DNA of 64,000 nucleotides from positions 8,455,501 to 8,519,500 of the forward strand of contig NC_053042.1 in NCBI RefSeq assembly GCF_003473485.1, in the 5' to 3' direction. This document shows positions 27,183 to 40,077 of the stretch, in pieces. The translations under genes were made by a program, and so were the position numbers. The notes below the pieces were generated by a model. It was given only the letters and a program-made list of their open reading frames with translations, was not told the DNA's origin and searched no databases. Positions within the stretch are counted from its first letter, which is position 1, and each line of letters begins with the position of its first letter. Source of the stretch: Medicago truncatula (Eukaryota; Streptophyta; Magnoliopsida; Fabales; Fabaceae).

Positions 27183-28524
27183 GTGTAATTTATTTTTCAC
27201 ATGCATCATAAAATAGAATCAAAATTTGTTGAATTTGTTCAAATTTGAGAATTGAGGATACCTATTTTAATCGATTGTGGGATTAGGATGTTTTTTTATA
27301 AATACTAATGCATATATCATAACAATGCTCAAACATAAGTTATATGAGTACTTAAAGCAATGGTAAAAAAGAATGAGGGAGTCGGGGGAAGGAAATAAGA
27401 AAGGAGGAGAAAAGGAGATGCAAGGAGAAGAGAGAAATGTAAAGACATGAAGAAAAAAAATAAGGAGTAGGATAGAGGAGAAATGATGGAGATAAAAATA
27501 TGCAATCATTTTCAATCTTATGTTGTAAAGGGAGACTTTTAAGCACTAATAAATCACTAACAATGTCCATCAAAATTTTGAAGTACTTTTTTAATACCAC
27601 AAAAAAAAAAAAAAATTGAAGGAACCACAAAACTTTTTTGTAAGCGGTAAAAATTCATGAAAGAATAGCACTAGATTTGTACTTCCTTTTTTAAACATCG
27701 TAATAATCTAAATTGAATATCATAAGACTTATTTATTTTTTATTAAAGTCTTGATTGAACACCACCTAAATTTTACATCATAAAATAGTATTTTAAAATC
27801 CTAAAAATTCTTAATCCAAAACACCTCCCCAAGTATAAGGGTGACCTAGCAAAACAAAAGTATAAATGGTGGTAAAAGATTTTGTTAAAATATTGTATTC
27901 CCAATTACGTATTTACTTATGAAGTTTTTAAGTATAAAATGTTAAACCATATGGAAGATAATTTATTGAAAAATTGATTAGTGACATGCATAGTGAGATA
28001 TCTATATGTTTTTTTATTTACTAACCGAATATTTTTGATAATGCTAAAAAGGAAAAGATTTTTTATAAAATACGAAAAAATTGTAATACAATCTTAAAAT
28101 ATGAAGACACATAGAGTAGTTATAATTTGCAGATGTTGAAGTGTTTTCAATGTTTTGGCTATATAATGGTGTGGTTTTTATTTTCTCCAACAATTTTCAT
28201 TTTTTAATGGACAAGTGTCGATAAAATATGATGTTGTCATAGGTTTTATTTGAAAGTTGGCACTGAATTGTTTGTTGATTAACGAGCAACAAGTTCCTAT
28301 AAGAATGAGTCAGGATTCGAGCTGCTCTCTGCATAGATTTATTATTAGATTTTGCTGCAAGCATTCAAGAAATATGGTCACACATTTCACTTGATTGTTG
28401 GAATATGGTTTATCTATTTGATTGTTTTCAATATGCAGGGTTAGCTTGGAGCATTAAGAAGAAGGATTAGAATATTGAATTCGTGATATTTTGGAGACTT
28501 TATAGAGATGTTGAAATAATTATA
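27183..28524. other. intergenic, no gene recognised
   Basis: AT-rich spacer. A weakly repeated block at about 27838-27900 (GGGTGACCTAGCAAAACAAA onward) resembles 34851-34935 and 37541-37620. No gene is supported. Confidence 0.35.
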
Positions 28525-28532
28525 TCTTCAAC

Positions 28533-29060
28533 TAGGATTGGGAATAGGCCAGGCCAGGCCAGGCTTTGATAGGCCTGAGCCTGGCCTACGAAAAATTTTG
28601 CAGGCCTAAGCCTGGCCTATGGCCTTTCATAGGCCTATTTTTTTGGCCTGGCCTGGCCTATTTAAAAGCCTGGCCTGGCCTGAAAGCCTATTTACAGGCC
28701 TACTTACTATTAAAGTCACTAAACATTCCATTTTAGCTACTTTTAAATAGGCTTAATAGGCCTCCAAGCCTATTTCAATGTAGGACTTGTCTATCACTAC
28801 TATAAGGCCTTAAAAGCCTATTTCACTATAAAGCTTTAAAGCCTATTAAAAAAGTCCACTATGAAGCCTAACATGCATAAACAGGCCGGCCTATTAGGCT
28901 TCATAGGCTTTTATGATAGCCTAAGCCTGCCCTATTTACTTAAATAGGCTTTTTAAAAAGCCTAAGCCTAGCCTTTTTAATAAACAGGCCAGGCCAGGTC
29001 AGGCTTAAACAGGCCAGGCCATAGGCCCCTGTAGGCCGGCCTGGCCTATTCCCAACCCTA
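28533..29060. mobile_element. hAT MITE packed with GGCCTA repeats
   Basis: A 528-bp element with inverted ends TAGGATTGGGAATAGGCC and, on the minus strand, TAGGGTTGGGAATAGGCC. It is flanked by the exact 8-bp duplication TCTTCAAC (28525-28532 and 29061-29068), the hAT hallmark. The interior is almost wholly built of AGGCC, GCCTATTT and AAGCCTA words in both orientations, probably many transposase-binding sites. There is no ORF, so it depends on an autonomous relative. Confidence 0.9.
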
Positions 29061-29068
29061 TCTTCAAC

Positions 29069-31540
29069 CACATGGGGACTACACTTGTAATTATTGTCGT
29101 TACATTAACTATGAAGGATAAATTTGATTCCATTTTTGACATGTATCTATTCAAGTAAGTTTCTTATGTAAGTCATTTACTCAACTACGATAGTACATTC
29201 ATGCATTTTGACAGTAAAGTTGTTTGTGACCATGATGGTTTCTCTTATCGTCATGAATGTGGGCTATGGTTAAAGGAAAATGATATATATCGCAAAATGT
29301 ATTTCGTGGAAACATCGCGAATTAATGAGTTGTCAAAGAAGAAACATGCAGAAAACAACTCTTTTTGCTTCTTACAACGGTAGAAAACACAAGGTAGATT
29401 GGGTTCCCCACTTTTGTCATTGCAAAACTTGCTATCCTAATCCAACTAAGTTACATCATAAAACTCTTATCCACCACTGCCGGAGACATTGATTATGAGT
29501 ATGACTTGACTGGGCACCAAATTTCATCGCTTTCATGTTTGTTTGTCCATTTCATACTCGTTTATATCTTAGACCATTTCATTTTTGCTTACATACATAT
29601 ATATATATATATATATTCATCTTTAATGTTGTCTAAGAATATAAGTTTATCAACCAACATTGCAATGTCTCAAAGTTACCTCTTGTATGGAAAGAACCAA
29701 CAGAAGAATGATTTCTTCTAAATCAATTAAGTGTTAGAAGTCAAGTGGAACTTCAACAACACAAACCACTTAGAAAAGAATGGTCATATGTTGATACTAA
29801 TAACGCTGCTACTATATGGACACAACTATGGAGTAGGATATATAAGATATATTACATTGTGATGAAAGGGACAAAACATCCTCAAAGACCAAAAAAGTAA
29901 AAAAAAAAAAAAAAAGTATTGAAAAAATAAGTGCGGGGATAAACTTTACAAAAACCCCAAGTGATGGTACTATGGCAGCATACAGTTACTTACCCATTTA
30001 TTTTCATAAAAAGTAGGAGAAATACGTGTTTAGAAAAAGAAAATTGCTATATCTCCCGAATATAAAATACAGTGCAATTTTTGGTTTCTCACTCATGCTG
30101 AATTTTCTCTCTCCTCTATGTATTCCGTAAAGGCCGCATTTTAATTGGTTAATGGCTGTATCAGGATGAATTCGGGACAATTCCCTTCGCTTTATTTAGC
30201 ACAACTCTTAGAAAAAACAGCGCACATGTGAAAAATTCATCTGGGATACTTTCGCGAGATATACTCTCGCGACATATATCAGTGGTCATGTTTAAAAGTC
30301 TTGAGGTGTCCCTTAAGGTATAAGGAAGTTGAAAATGGAGTTTGATTCTAAAAATAACCATGTCCTTCATTTCTAGTGTGTCAATATATACAACTGAGTT
30401 TTTCTCTAGTATATGATATCATTTTGATGCTTATGAAGTTGGCACATTTTAGGTTAGTCGTGTCCATCATAAGACACCTTTTGTAACGAATGCTTTTATG
30501 AAGTTTAAGTTATCTTTATCTAAAGGTACAGAGGAGATTTTTCGCCTTTCTTAGAGGCATTTACTTTTTACTTTTTTTTTTTCCTTTGTAGTTGTGGGAT
30601 AACTTTCTTTTATGGCGACTAAAACGAAAAGTTAAAATATTTATAGGGACAAAAAAATATATCTACACCCCCCCCCCCCCCCCCCCCCTCAAAAAAAAAA
30701 AAAAAAATTCAACACCCTTTGTTAATACAATTTTCTTAGTTCCCAAAAATCATAGGGATTTAGTATCTTCAGGAAAATAACCCCGTAGATTTTTCCTCTC
30801 CCAAAGTTCTTCATTTTTGCCACTTCATCCTTCCTTTTCTGAATCTTCCCTCCCCTAACCTCCAAAATATTCCCTAAATGAAAGTCTACTTATGCACGTA
30901 ACATTGAAAGAAAAATTTTAGTCATCTAAATCTATTTAACTTATTAATATCTAATAATTGATTCTTTTTATCCACTTATTTACACATTTAGTCTTTTTAT
31001 GCACGTCTCTTAATTTTCAATAGACTTATTTACACATTTAGTCTTTGTAAATATGACTCATTTGAAGTTTGGTCCCTAAACTTACTAATTATTTCAAACA
31101 GCCATTGCAAAATTTAATCATTTAAAATTAGTCCTTCAACCCAATTAATCACTTCCACATCACTAATTAGCTGACTTGGCATTGCTGATTGGTTAAATGA
31201 GATGATGAGTTAGCAAAAGATGTCTTGAACTGACAAAAATCCCCCTGGGACTTCAACTAAAAATGAAATGACCATTATGCCCTCTTATTCTTATTCTTCC
31301 CTCACATACATTCTTTACTCTCTTCAATCCAGATTCATAATCTTCTTCTTTTCAAGATGGGTTTAAGAGATTTAGAGTTGAAGATAAGTGATTCAAATCT
31401 GGGTTGAATCTTCTTCTTCTTTTCAATTTGACCTGGTAGCCACAATTCCAATCAAATCACGACCATCAAATTTTTAAGTTTTCTCAAATTAGTGAGAAAT
31501 AACCCCCCACCCCAACGCTCCCCTCACAAAATATGTCATT
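29069..31540. other. intergenic, no gene recognised
   Basis: Short ORFs here (for example 29201-29383) match nothing I know. A C run of about 22 bases followed by an A run lies at 30667-30708. TA and A runs are at 29597-29615 and 29899-29914. The part 31000-31500 has gene-flank-like pyrimidine text, but no coding frame was found. Confidence 0.35.
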
Positions 31541-31545
31541 CCTTC

Positions 31546-33896
31546 TGTAACATTCCAATATTTTATGTATGTTTTTTTATTTATTTATCATTTATTCACC
31601 GATTTATTTCATGTGCAAGGAATTTTAGAATATTGTAAATCCTCCTTTTGTTAAATTATTATAATAGTTTATGTAATTCAAATTATCTGCTTGATCTGAT
31701 TATAATACTATTAATTTTAGTTGCTAGATCATCTCTATGCACTAGAAGCCATGCGTTTTAGGTTTGAGTCTTAATTTCAATTCAACCTTCTTTATTATTC
31801 CTTGTAAAATTAGTGAAAGATTATGTATGTCCACCTCTTTAGTTACGTGGGTTATTGTGGTGGTTACTCCATTCCTATTTCCACTCAATTTATTCTACTT
31901 ATTTGACTATGAGTGTCTCCTTTTGTTGCTGAGTCAAAACACTACTCTCCTATTAATCACGTTGCTGTTGTTTACTTATTAGCATGCCTTCCTAAAGATA
32001 AGGAATCCACCTCAACTACTTCCTATAGTTATAGTTATGCTATGAGTGACTCAATTAAAATAAACCTAGTTTTCATTTCTTTATTATTCTGATTTTGTTC
32101 AAAAGGGACGGTTATTTGTATATGTATCTACCTATAATAATTTGATAACACACAATTAGGAAGAGACTGAGAACATTTCCTACTCTCTGCTGCACAAAAC
32201 AAAACAACATACACGCTCACCTCCTCTAAAAGATCTGTATAGTGCCATAATATAATTAATCACCACTTTGTTTTCAATTTATTCTACTTGAGTTCATGAG
32301 TTTCATTCTTCAATTTTAGCCTTGCTATTTCAAATACATCTAAAGCCATTGCCAATCACAATTGAGCAAGAAAAGTGTAACCTACCCTCTCTACATAACT
32401 CACGTCAAACTCCTCTTGTTAGACCTGAAAAGAAAAACATAAATTTGTGATTATACTCTTTGGCATGTGGTCCTTTCTTTACTATCTGCAAACAACAAAG
32501 TTTTAGAGACAACCAAGACCTTACTCAATTCTTGCGACACAAACCCCTTTTCATAAGTCAATCAAGCCACTCCTTTCTTCTCTTTTTAAAATTCATGGAA
32601 GTCTAAGGTATACTCTATGTCCTTTTTATTTTGTTTACTTCCATACTTCAATCTCTAAATTCATTGAAGCCATTTTCGTTTTCCTCAAACATGTCATCGT
32701 AGAATTGCGATTACGCCTTCGTTCACCGTCCGATTGAGCTCATTTTTGGACAGCGTGTTCCCAACATGCGGTTCTTCGATTTCAACGGTCCGGTCGTCAA
32801 ACTAACTCCTGGACTGAGAGAAACCATGTCTTCACCGTAGCTGTGAGTTTGAGGTGGTTTAGAGTTCGACTAGAAAGAAAAGCTCTCAAGGTAAGGGCTT
32901 TTTCCCCATACGTACATACTAAGTGCTAGGCTGTGTTATTAAGTAGAAGTAGCAATTCTTGTCTTTTAAAAAGAAAAATAATTAAAACGTATTAAGTAGA
33001 GTATTATTAATTATGAGTGATTATTCTTAATTATGTTTTATATGAAAGTTGTGTATGATAATGTGGTGTGAATTGATATATTTTATATTAATGCGCTTTA
33101 TATGTTCTTGTGATGTTGGAAAAGAAATGTTACATTTTTTTGATTAATTAAAGAAGAGAAAGATGAAAATGTGAGTTTGTGAAATGACTGACTTTTGGTT
33201 TGTGTGCTTGATGATGCATTAATACCTGTAATTACCTTAGTGGCAGGTTGTGATTATATTCTGTGTGGTGCCTTAGCGGCGGGTTTTAGTCTGCATTTTC
33301 ATGATCATGCATGGCATATGCATCTATGTGGTGCCTTAGTGGCGGAAATTGCAATTATATTCTGTGTGGATGCCTTAGTGGCGGGAATTGTGATTATATT
33401 TCTGTGTGGTGCCTGCGGGTTATATCCGGATCATATAGTTATAAGAGCATACATCTTATACATATGTGCATTGAGTCTGTTGTATACATGTGATTGATAA
33501 TTGACTTAAAACTATTTTATTGCAAACAAGATGTGTATGAACTTTACTTTGAAGCATGTGACTTAGTGTAATTTTCTTAATTCTTTTTGATTGATAAGTT
33601 TTGATATTATCTATTTTATGACATTGTTTCTGGTGCTTTGAGTATGAACCAATTTGGATAAGGAAATTGACCCTTACACTAACATTTTAGGTACCAAAGA
33701 AGAGATGGTCTATGCTTTGAAGTTTTTACTTGAAATTGGGTTTTTGATCTGAATTGTAATTTTGAAGGAAATTTATGTTGAGAATTTTTGTATAGGTATT
33801 AAGAATTTTTTAATGATGATTAAACAAAACAAAAAAATAGTAGTGATTTTCTAAAAATGAGAAAGATTATCTTGGATCAAAATCCGGGGCTTTACA
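31546..33896. mobile_element. solo LTR of an LTR retrotransposon
   Basis: A 2.35-kb element starts TGTAACATTCC and ends CCGGGGCTTTACA, the TG...CA form of an LTR. It is flanked by an exact 5-bp target duplication CCTTC (31541-31545 and 33897-33901). No internal domains or second LTR lie next to it, so it is a solo LTR left by recombination between two LTRs. The length suggests a Ty3-type lineage with long LTRs, but the family is not proven. The intact 5-bp duplication argues for moderate age. It is a fossil. Confidence 0.8.
33236..33425 (+). repeat. short tandem repeats inside the solo LTR
   Basis: The phrase GTGGTGCCTTAGTGGCGGG and the adjoining ATTATATTCTGTGTG recur three to four times with imperfect spacing (about 60 bp). 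The block belongs to the LTR, not to a gene, although it keeps a 100-codon frame open by chance. Confidence 0.6.
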
Positions 33897-33901
33897 CCTT
33901 C

Positions 33902-34305
33902 CATTTCATCCTTACTTTATTTTTTTTTCTTTCAAATTTCTCACAATCCCTTCTAAATAGACGACCGTAAATGAAAATCTCCATACACACTTCACTCGCA
34001 ACATAGAAGGGATTGTTTTACTTAGTTACCACCTAGACACAGTTTAATATTTTTTTTAAAAAATCTATGTAACTTACTAGTTTCCAATAATTGATTCTTT
34101 TTTTCCCATTGACTCCAAAGAATGATTAAAATTGAAACAAATAAAGCATTAAAATTTATCATGGATGGCACCATCACCTAAAATATATTTATAGATTTTT
34201 TTTCGAAGATCCAACATAAAAACTTCAACAAAACCATAAAGTACTTAACATTTATTCATTCATCATCAATGGAAAAGTTTCATAAAGAAATCATGTGCTA
34301 GATTC
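33902..34305. other. intergenic, no gene recognised
   Basis: AT-rich spacer between the solo LTR and the small conserved ORF. Nothing was seen in it. Confidence 0.4.
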
Positions 34306-34596
34306 CTACTCAACAATCTTACCAATCCACCTTTTTACAACAGTAAGGACATGTCTATCAATAAATTTGAAAACACCTTGAAATGGAATTACAGTTTCAG
34401 GGACTTCATCTTCATTTGCTAAGATCTTTGGTAGCCAATAAACTTCGACCCCATCTTTAAAAATTGGTTTCTTGAGCTTCATGTATTGCCTTCCTCTAAG
34501 TTCACTTAGTGGCAAAGGTGGTGAATTCCATGGACGCAAAGGCATCAAATCCTTCAATGAAATCAATTTTGGCTTCTCCTTGGAAATTGAACCCAT
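34306..34596 (-). CDS. small conserved protein of unknown function, copy 2
   Basis: An ORF for 96 residues starting MGSISKEKPKLISLKDLM, paralogous to 20715-21038. The start at 34596 is chosen because it aligns with the ATG of copy 1; the frame stays open 32 codons further upstream to an ATG at 34692, but those residues have no counterpart. Shared blocks are LKDLMPLRPW, PPL, YMKLKKPIFKDGVEVYW and VIPFQGVFKFIDRHV. I recognise no known domain. It could be a short gene, or one exon of a longer gene family whose other exons I cannot see. The best evidence that it matters is that both copies stay open while differing at about a third of positions. Confidence 0.5.
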   Translation of the reverse strand: MGSISKEKPKLISLKDLMPLRPWNSPPLPLSELRGRQYMKLKKPIFKDGVEVYWLPKILANEDEVPETVIPFQGVFKFIDRHVLTVVKRWIGKIVE

Positions 34597-35505
34597 CAAA
34601 AAACCTATGTGAAAATCACTTATACTGGCATTATTATATATTTGAAAGAGACCGTTACAAATTTGAAAAATATAAGTTTTGCGAATTTCCAATAAGGTAA
34701 TAAAATGAAAACGTTATATTTTTATATATGTAAATCACATATAATATATTTGAATATGTAAGAAAGTCATACATCAGTCAACTATCATATGACTTAATAA
34801 TATAAAAAATAAAATAAAATAGAAGGTTCTATTTTAAATCAAATATATGGGTGACACAGTCAAAATAAAAAAAATAAAAAAAGTATGAATGGTGAGAAAA
34901 TATATTTTCGTTAAAAATATTTATATAGAAAAGATTGTATTTACAACAAAAAAAAAACTCTTTGAAGAAAATTAAAAAAATATTTAGATAAAAGAATATG
35001 GGTCCATTTGAACTTTTTTTTTTTAAGAAAAAAAATCTTGAAATAGACTCATATTCTTTTATATGGAGAACAACTTAATACACAACCACGCACACAGTTT
35101 TTATATGGAGTAATAATCAATAAAACAATAACTATAGAAATCAATGAAAGCTTAATTAAATTATGAAGCATAAAAAGGCCTGAATGTGTCCATTTGGTTG
35201 TTGCGCAAATGATAATACTCCATCTGTTCTTTTTAAATGCCGTTTTAGAATAATGAGTTCAAACTCAAGAAGAGGAGTTTTTTTTTCCAATTATACTAGC
35301 ATTTTAATCTACCAATAAATTTCTTTATTTTTTTCACGCACACCCTCTCTTTCAAATAAAACTGATGTGATATCTTTCTTCTATAACAAACAACTTCCAG
35401 TTACTCCCCCCCTCCCCCCCTTCTTCTTTTCGAACTTTCATTAATTTTTTATTTTGCATTTTAATTATTTATAGAATTTTAATTATTCATAGAACTATTA
35501 TTACA
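34597..35505. other. intergenic, no gene recognised
   Basis: Very AT-rich. The block 34851-34935 is one of three dispersed copies of a GTGACnnAGTCAAAAT-type repeat. A CT-rich run lies at 35403-35432. Confidence 0.35.
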
Positions 35506-36029
35506 GGCTTGCCAGACTTCTTTCTTAAATAGAGAAGACTTAGGTTTTTTTAAAAGCCTATTTAACTTAAAAGGTCAGACCATAGACCATTCAAAAAGCC
35601 TCTTAGGCCTATTAGACCGGCCTATTTAAGTAAATTTAATATTATTATTTATTATTATATTATATTTTATACTTTAAATTTAAATAAAAACTTGTTAAAC
35701 TTTATTTAAATGTATTATTATAAACTAAAATTGAAATATGATACAATATATAGTCAAATTCTTTAAAAACTCATGTTGATTATCAAAAGTGAGTTTAATC
35801 TAACTGATATATTAGTTCGTTAGTCTATTTAAATTTTGATCACATTGTTTATTTAAAGATGTTCATATGAAGGCTAGCAGGTCGTATCAGGCTTTCAGAA
35901 GGGCAGACTCATGCCTAAAAAGTAAGTCTATGACAGGCCGCAGGCCAGACTTAAGCCTCAAAAAAATTTCGCAGGCCACACTTAAGCCTTCCAAAGCTTA
36001 GCTCGACCTAATTATTCTCATCCCGACTA
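35506..36029. mobile_element. older relative of the GGCCTA-rich hAT MITE
   Basis: Both edges are rich in AGGCC, GCCTATTT and AAGCCT words as in 28533-29060, and the right edge (GACCTAATTATTCTCATCCC) resembles a worn version of the same inverted end. No target duplication could be found, and the middle is AT-rich filler. The limits are approximate. Confidence 0.45.
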
Positions 36030-36309
36030 ACGATGATAACTAAATAGAAAAGCAAGATGCATACTTAAATGGCACTTGAAATAGATGTCATATTTAAATG
36101 AAGAGCTAGTCTTGAAACAACATAAATATATTTTTAATTTTTTTTATGATATAAAATGACAAAATTACCTTTGTGATAAAATCAAAGGTATTTTAAATTT
36201 CTTTATTAATGCTTGATCCATGTTTTTGATTTCATATCATATTCTAATTTAGTTATTTCATTTTATTTATATTTTTTCATATTTCAGTTTTTAGATGTTA
36301 AATTACATG

Positions 36310-36965
<656 letters not shown>

Positions 36966-36977
36966 TTAAATTACATG

Positions 36978-37682
36978 ATATTAGAGTAAATGAGTAAATT
37001 ATCTTTTTATCAAATCATACTGTGCTATGTCCTAATTAGATTAGATTAACATTCAAACAAGATAGAATTGAATCAAAGTTCAGTGGTTAGAACTTAGTCT
37101 TGTAATCTCAATTCAAGTATAGAGTTTAAAGTTCATCGAAAATTGTTGTAAAATGATTATTAGTGCCAGTTTGATAAACAATTGTTTCACCTTCTCCAAT
37201 CTTTTTAAAATATAAATGCTAGTAACTTTTTACCCAACTCATATACAGGATAAGAGTTTTAACTAGAGAGATGAAATATAATAGGTTTAAGATTAAATTA
37301 TTATATTTTGTTGTCTCGTCAAACGCTAAATTGTGATCAGATATAATAACTTATCATATCATGTCTACTTCGTTGTCACTATCAAACAGACCCTACATTT
37401 TTTGAGTTCAAATTTTTTTATCAATATCTTCACAAGTTTTATAGCTTTGATTTTTTTTAAATATGCATAAAACTGTGTTAAAAAAAAATATGCATAAAAC
37501 TAAGATAGAAGAAAATATTTTAAATTACGTTAGTGTAAAGGGTGACTTAGTCAAAATAAATTCAAAATGTATAAATATGGTGACAAATATTTTTGTTAAA
37601 AATACTTAGAAAAGATTTTTATTGTGAAAAGATTTAGGTAAGTCACTTTTCTTCTTAAGCTTTAAGCTAAAAAAAAGTTCAT
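36978..37682. other. intergenic, no gene recognised
   Basis: AT-rich spacer. It includes one copy (about 37541-37620) of the dispersed repeat also seen near 34.9 and 27.8 kb. Confidence 0.35.
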
Positions 37683-37772
37683 TTATTCTCATGAGTATAA
37701 CTCAGTTGGTAAGAACAATACATAATATATGTAATGTATGACGTTCAAATCCCAACATCACAAAAAAAAAAA
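37683..37772 (+). mobile_element. tRNA-derived SINE, diverged copy
   Basis: Box A (ATAACTCAGTTGGTAAGA) and box B (CGTTCAAATCCC) have tRNA-like spacing, and an A run ends the copy. The flanks AAAAAAGTTCATTTA and AAAAAAGTTTAATTA may be a worn target duplication. It is the same family type as the copies at 27.1 and 41.3 kb but older. Confidence 0.7.
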
Positions 37773-38189
37773 GTTTAATTAAAAAAAAGCGAAATAAAAA
37801 AATTGTGAGGACCTAACCCAGAACAAAATAAAAAGTGAAAAAAGACAAAATGAAATGTAAAAAGTTGAAAAAAAAACTAAGAAAAACACAGCAAATGCTT
37901 CTACAAATAGTCTTCTATTCTACCCTTTGAGCTAGTATTATGTAACTGAACTTCCTTCGGCTTAAACTTTTTCTTGACCTTAGACACCACTTATATAAAA
38001 GGCTCTTTGCTAGAAGCACAAGGATTATTTCAATAATTATTCCCTCCGTAGTCAATTATAAGTAAATTTTAATTTTTTACGTTCTTTTAATTAATTATGT
38101 ATGTGATCTATATTATGAACCAAATACATCATTAATTAAATGAATCTAAAAAGTTAAAATTTACTTATAGTAATTGACGATGAAAGGAA

Positions 38190-38960
38190 TACTAGTTGTC
38201 ATTATCTGGTCCTCGTAAGTGTAAAACCTATGCTTAGGAGTTTGGAGCATTATTTCCCTTCCAAGCATACTTCCTTAAAATCTCAAACTCATGAAAAACG
38301 TTAGGATTTATGACATCATTAGAGACAATGACATCGAAAGCCATATCACTCTAAGATGAGGACAAACGATACACACACATATCAGAAATTTTGTTACTTT
38401 GTTAGTCCTTCCCCTTTGCTCGTCACCCATAACATAAACCAAGAATATTTCTCCAACATAAATACTAGGAAATATCTCATCCCCATGGTTTATGAAATCT
38501 CTAACAAACACAAGTTCCAACCTCTTTAGACCTTATTATATCAATAATAATAAGATCTTCTTCTACAACAATTTTACTACAATCTACAACATTGTTTGGA
38601 GTTGGACCTGCATAGGGCATGTGATCAATTCATCAACATTCCCAACTTTAGGATTTGATGCAATAGGCTTAGCAGCGTGTTACACTTTGGATTTATGATC
38701 AACTATCGGATTTCTAGTGGCTTTTGGAGGAATCCGATATTTGCAATTCTTGAAAGAATGTTCAATTATCTAACATGAGTTGTTGACGGGGGAAGTTTCT
38801 CATACTCATCCATATAAAAATCAAAATCATTCCTTTCAACAAAGATTCTTTCATATAAATAAGAATTTACATCAACATATATTAAAACTTCGGATGCATT
38901 AGGTGTGTTTATCTAAAATTGATCGTGAGTTACGACTTGATCGGTTGAGCAATTTGAGGG
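38190..38960 (-). mobile_element. L1-type LINE ORF1 remnant
   Basis: On the minus strand, pieces of plant L1 ORF1 text appear: ERIFVERNDFDFYMDEYEKL, then a worn zinc-knuckle region (NNSC...HSFKNC), KYRIPPKATRNPIVDHKSKV and further on CSKIVVEEDLIIIDIIRSKE. The frame is interrupted by several stops and shifts. The first block resembles the VEREGF...YEWLP...C-x2-C part of L1 ORF1 proteins. The ends are rough. It is not a host gene. Confidence 0.5.
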
Positions 38961-40077
38961 ACCTAATGAACAACATCTGGATGTTAGGTGTGTTTGTTCT
39001 CACGGCCTTCTTATTTAGTACGTCATTTTTGGGCCTCCATTTAACAAAAATTCGCACTAACACCAATGTTTTAAAAAACTACTTCTTGTGATTGTTTAGC
39101 TTTAGAAATCTGAATTTCTACTGATATTTGTAAAGATTTGGCCACATACATTTTGAGGTCCAAATTTAACGTTTGTATCATATTAATCATTTTATTTATT
39201 TTAAATAGTCATTTATGTTAGTAAAAGTGTTTACCTAGTGCGTTATGTCATAAAAATATGCACCGTTACTCTCTTTCCATCAAACTCAGATAAAAAGTGT
39301 TTACTTAGATGTTTATTGCTAAGTTCATGTGTCTAAATTCACCACTCTTAAACTAGGATTCATATGTGTATTATTTAATCTTAGTTTGAAACAAAATCGA
39401 TTCGATTGATTACTTGATTTATTTGTTGATGAAAATATTATCTATAAAATTATGATTAAATTGGGAAACAAGATGAAGAACTGCATGGAAGTATTCTTGT
39501 TTGGTTTCATAAACAACTTTTGAACTTTTCACCTCAATTTTAAATAATCATGTAAGCACTTTTTGACTATGCCGGATGAAAAAAGGGATCATTTTGTTAC
39601 AAAAAAAAATAAAAAAATATTAAAGTACTTGTTCTCTTTTATTAACATAAATGACAAATTTGAAATTGAAGAAAAAAAAAAAAAAAAAAAGACGAATCTG
39701 TGTTATATTTATGTAAACAAAGAGGCCAGCCCTAAAAAGAAATAAGATCCATCCTCTAAAATATGAGGACGACGATTTATTTATCTATAGATGTGATTAA
39801 CTCTAACCTCCAAAACTATTCAAAATAACTCTAATCTCTAAGTCCACATGAAGCTTGACAGAACCTAAAGCCCTTCCCTCAACCAAAAGCAATAACATAT
39901 GCACTTCCTAACAAAGGACAGGAAATGAAATCAAACTGATAAATCTTAAGATGAAATAATGGAAAAAAACCAGCGATACACCAAATAACAAGTAACAAGA
40001 TCAAATCATTCTGTTATAGTTTTGGAATGGGGATTTTATCGTTTTAATACATAGCGATACACATTGATTGAGTCAGG
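38961..40077. other. intergenic, no gene recognised
   Basis: AT-rich spacer with an A run at 39673-39690. Its last 150 bases are probably the 3' UTR and downstream flank of the LYRM2-like gene. Confidence 0.4.

Noticed and set aside
33195-33497. A 100-codon plus-strand protein gene
   Set aside because: The frame lies inside the solo LTR and over its internal tandem repeats, and the peptide is a by-product of the GTGGTGCCTTAGTGGCGGG unit.
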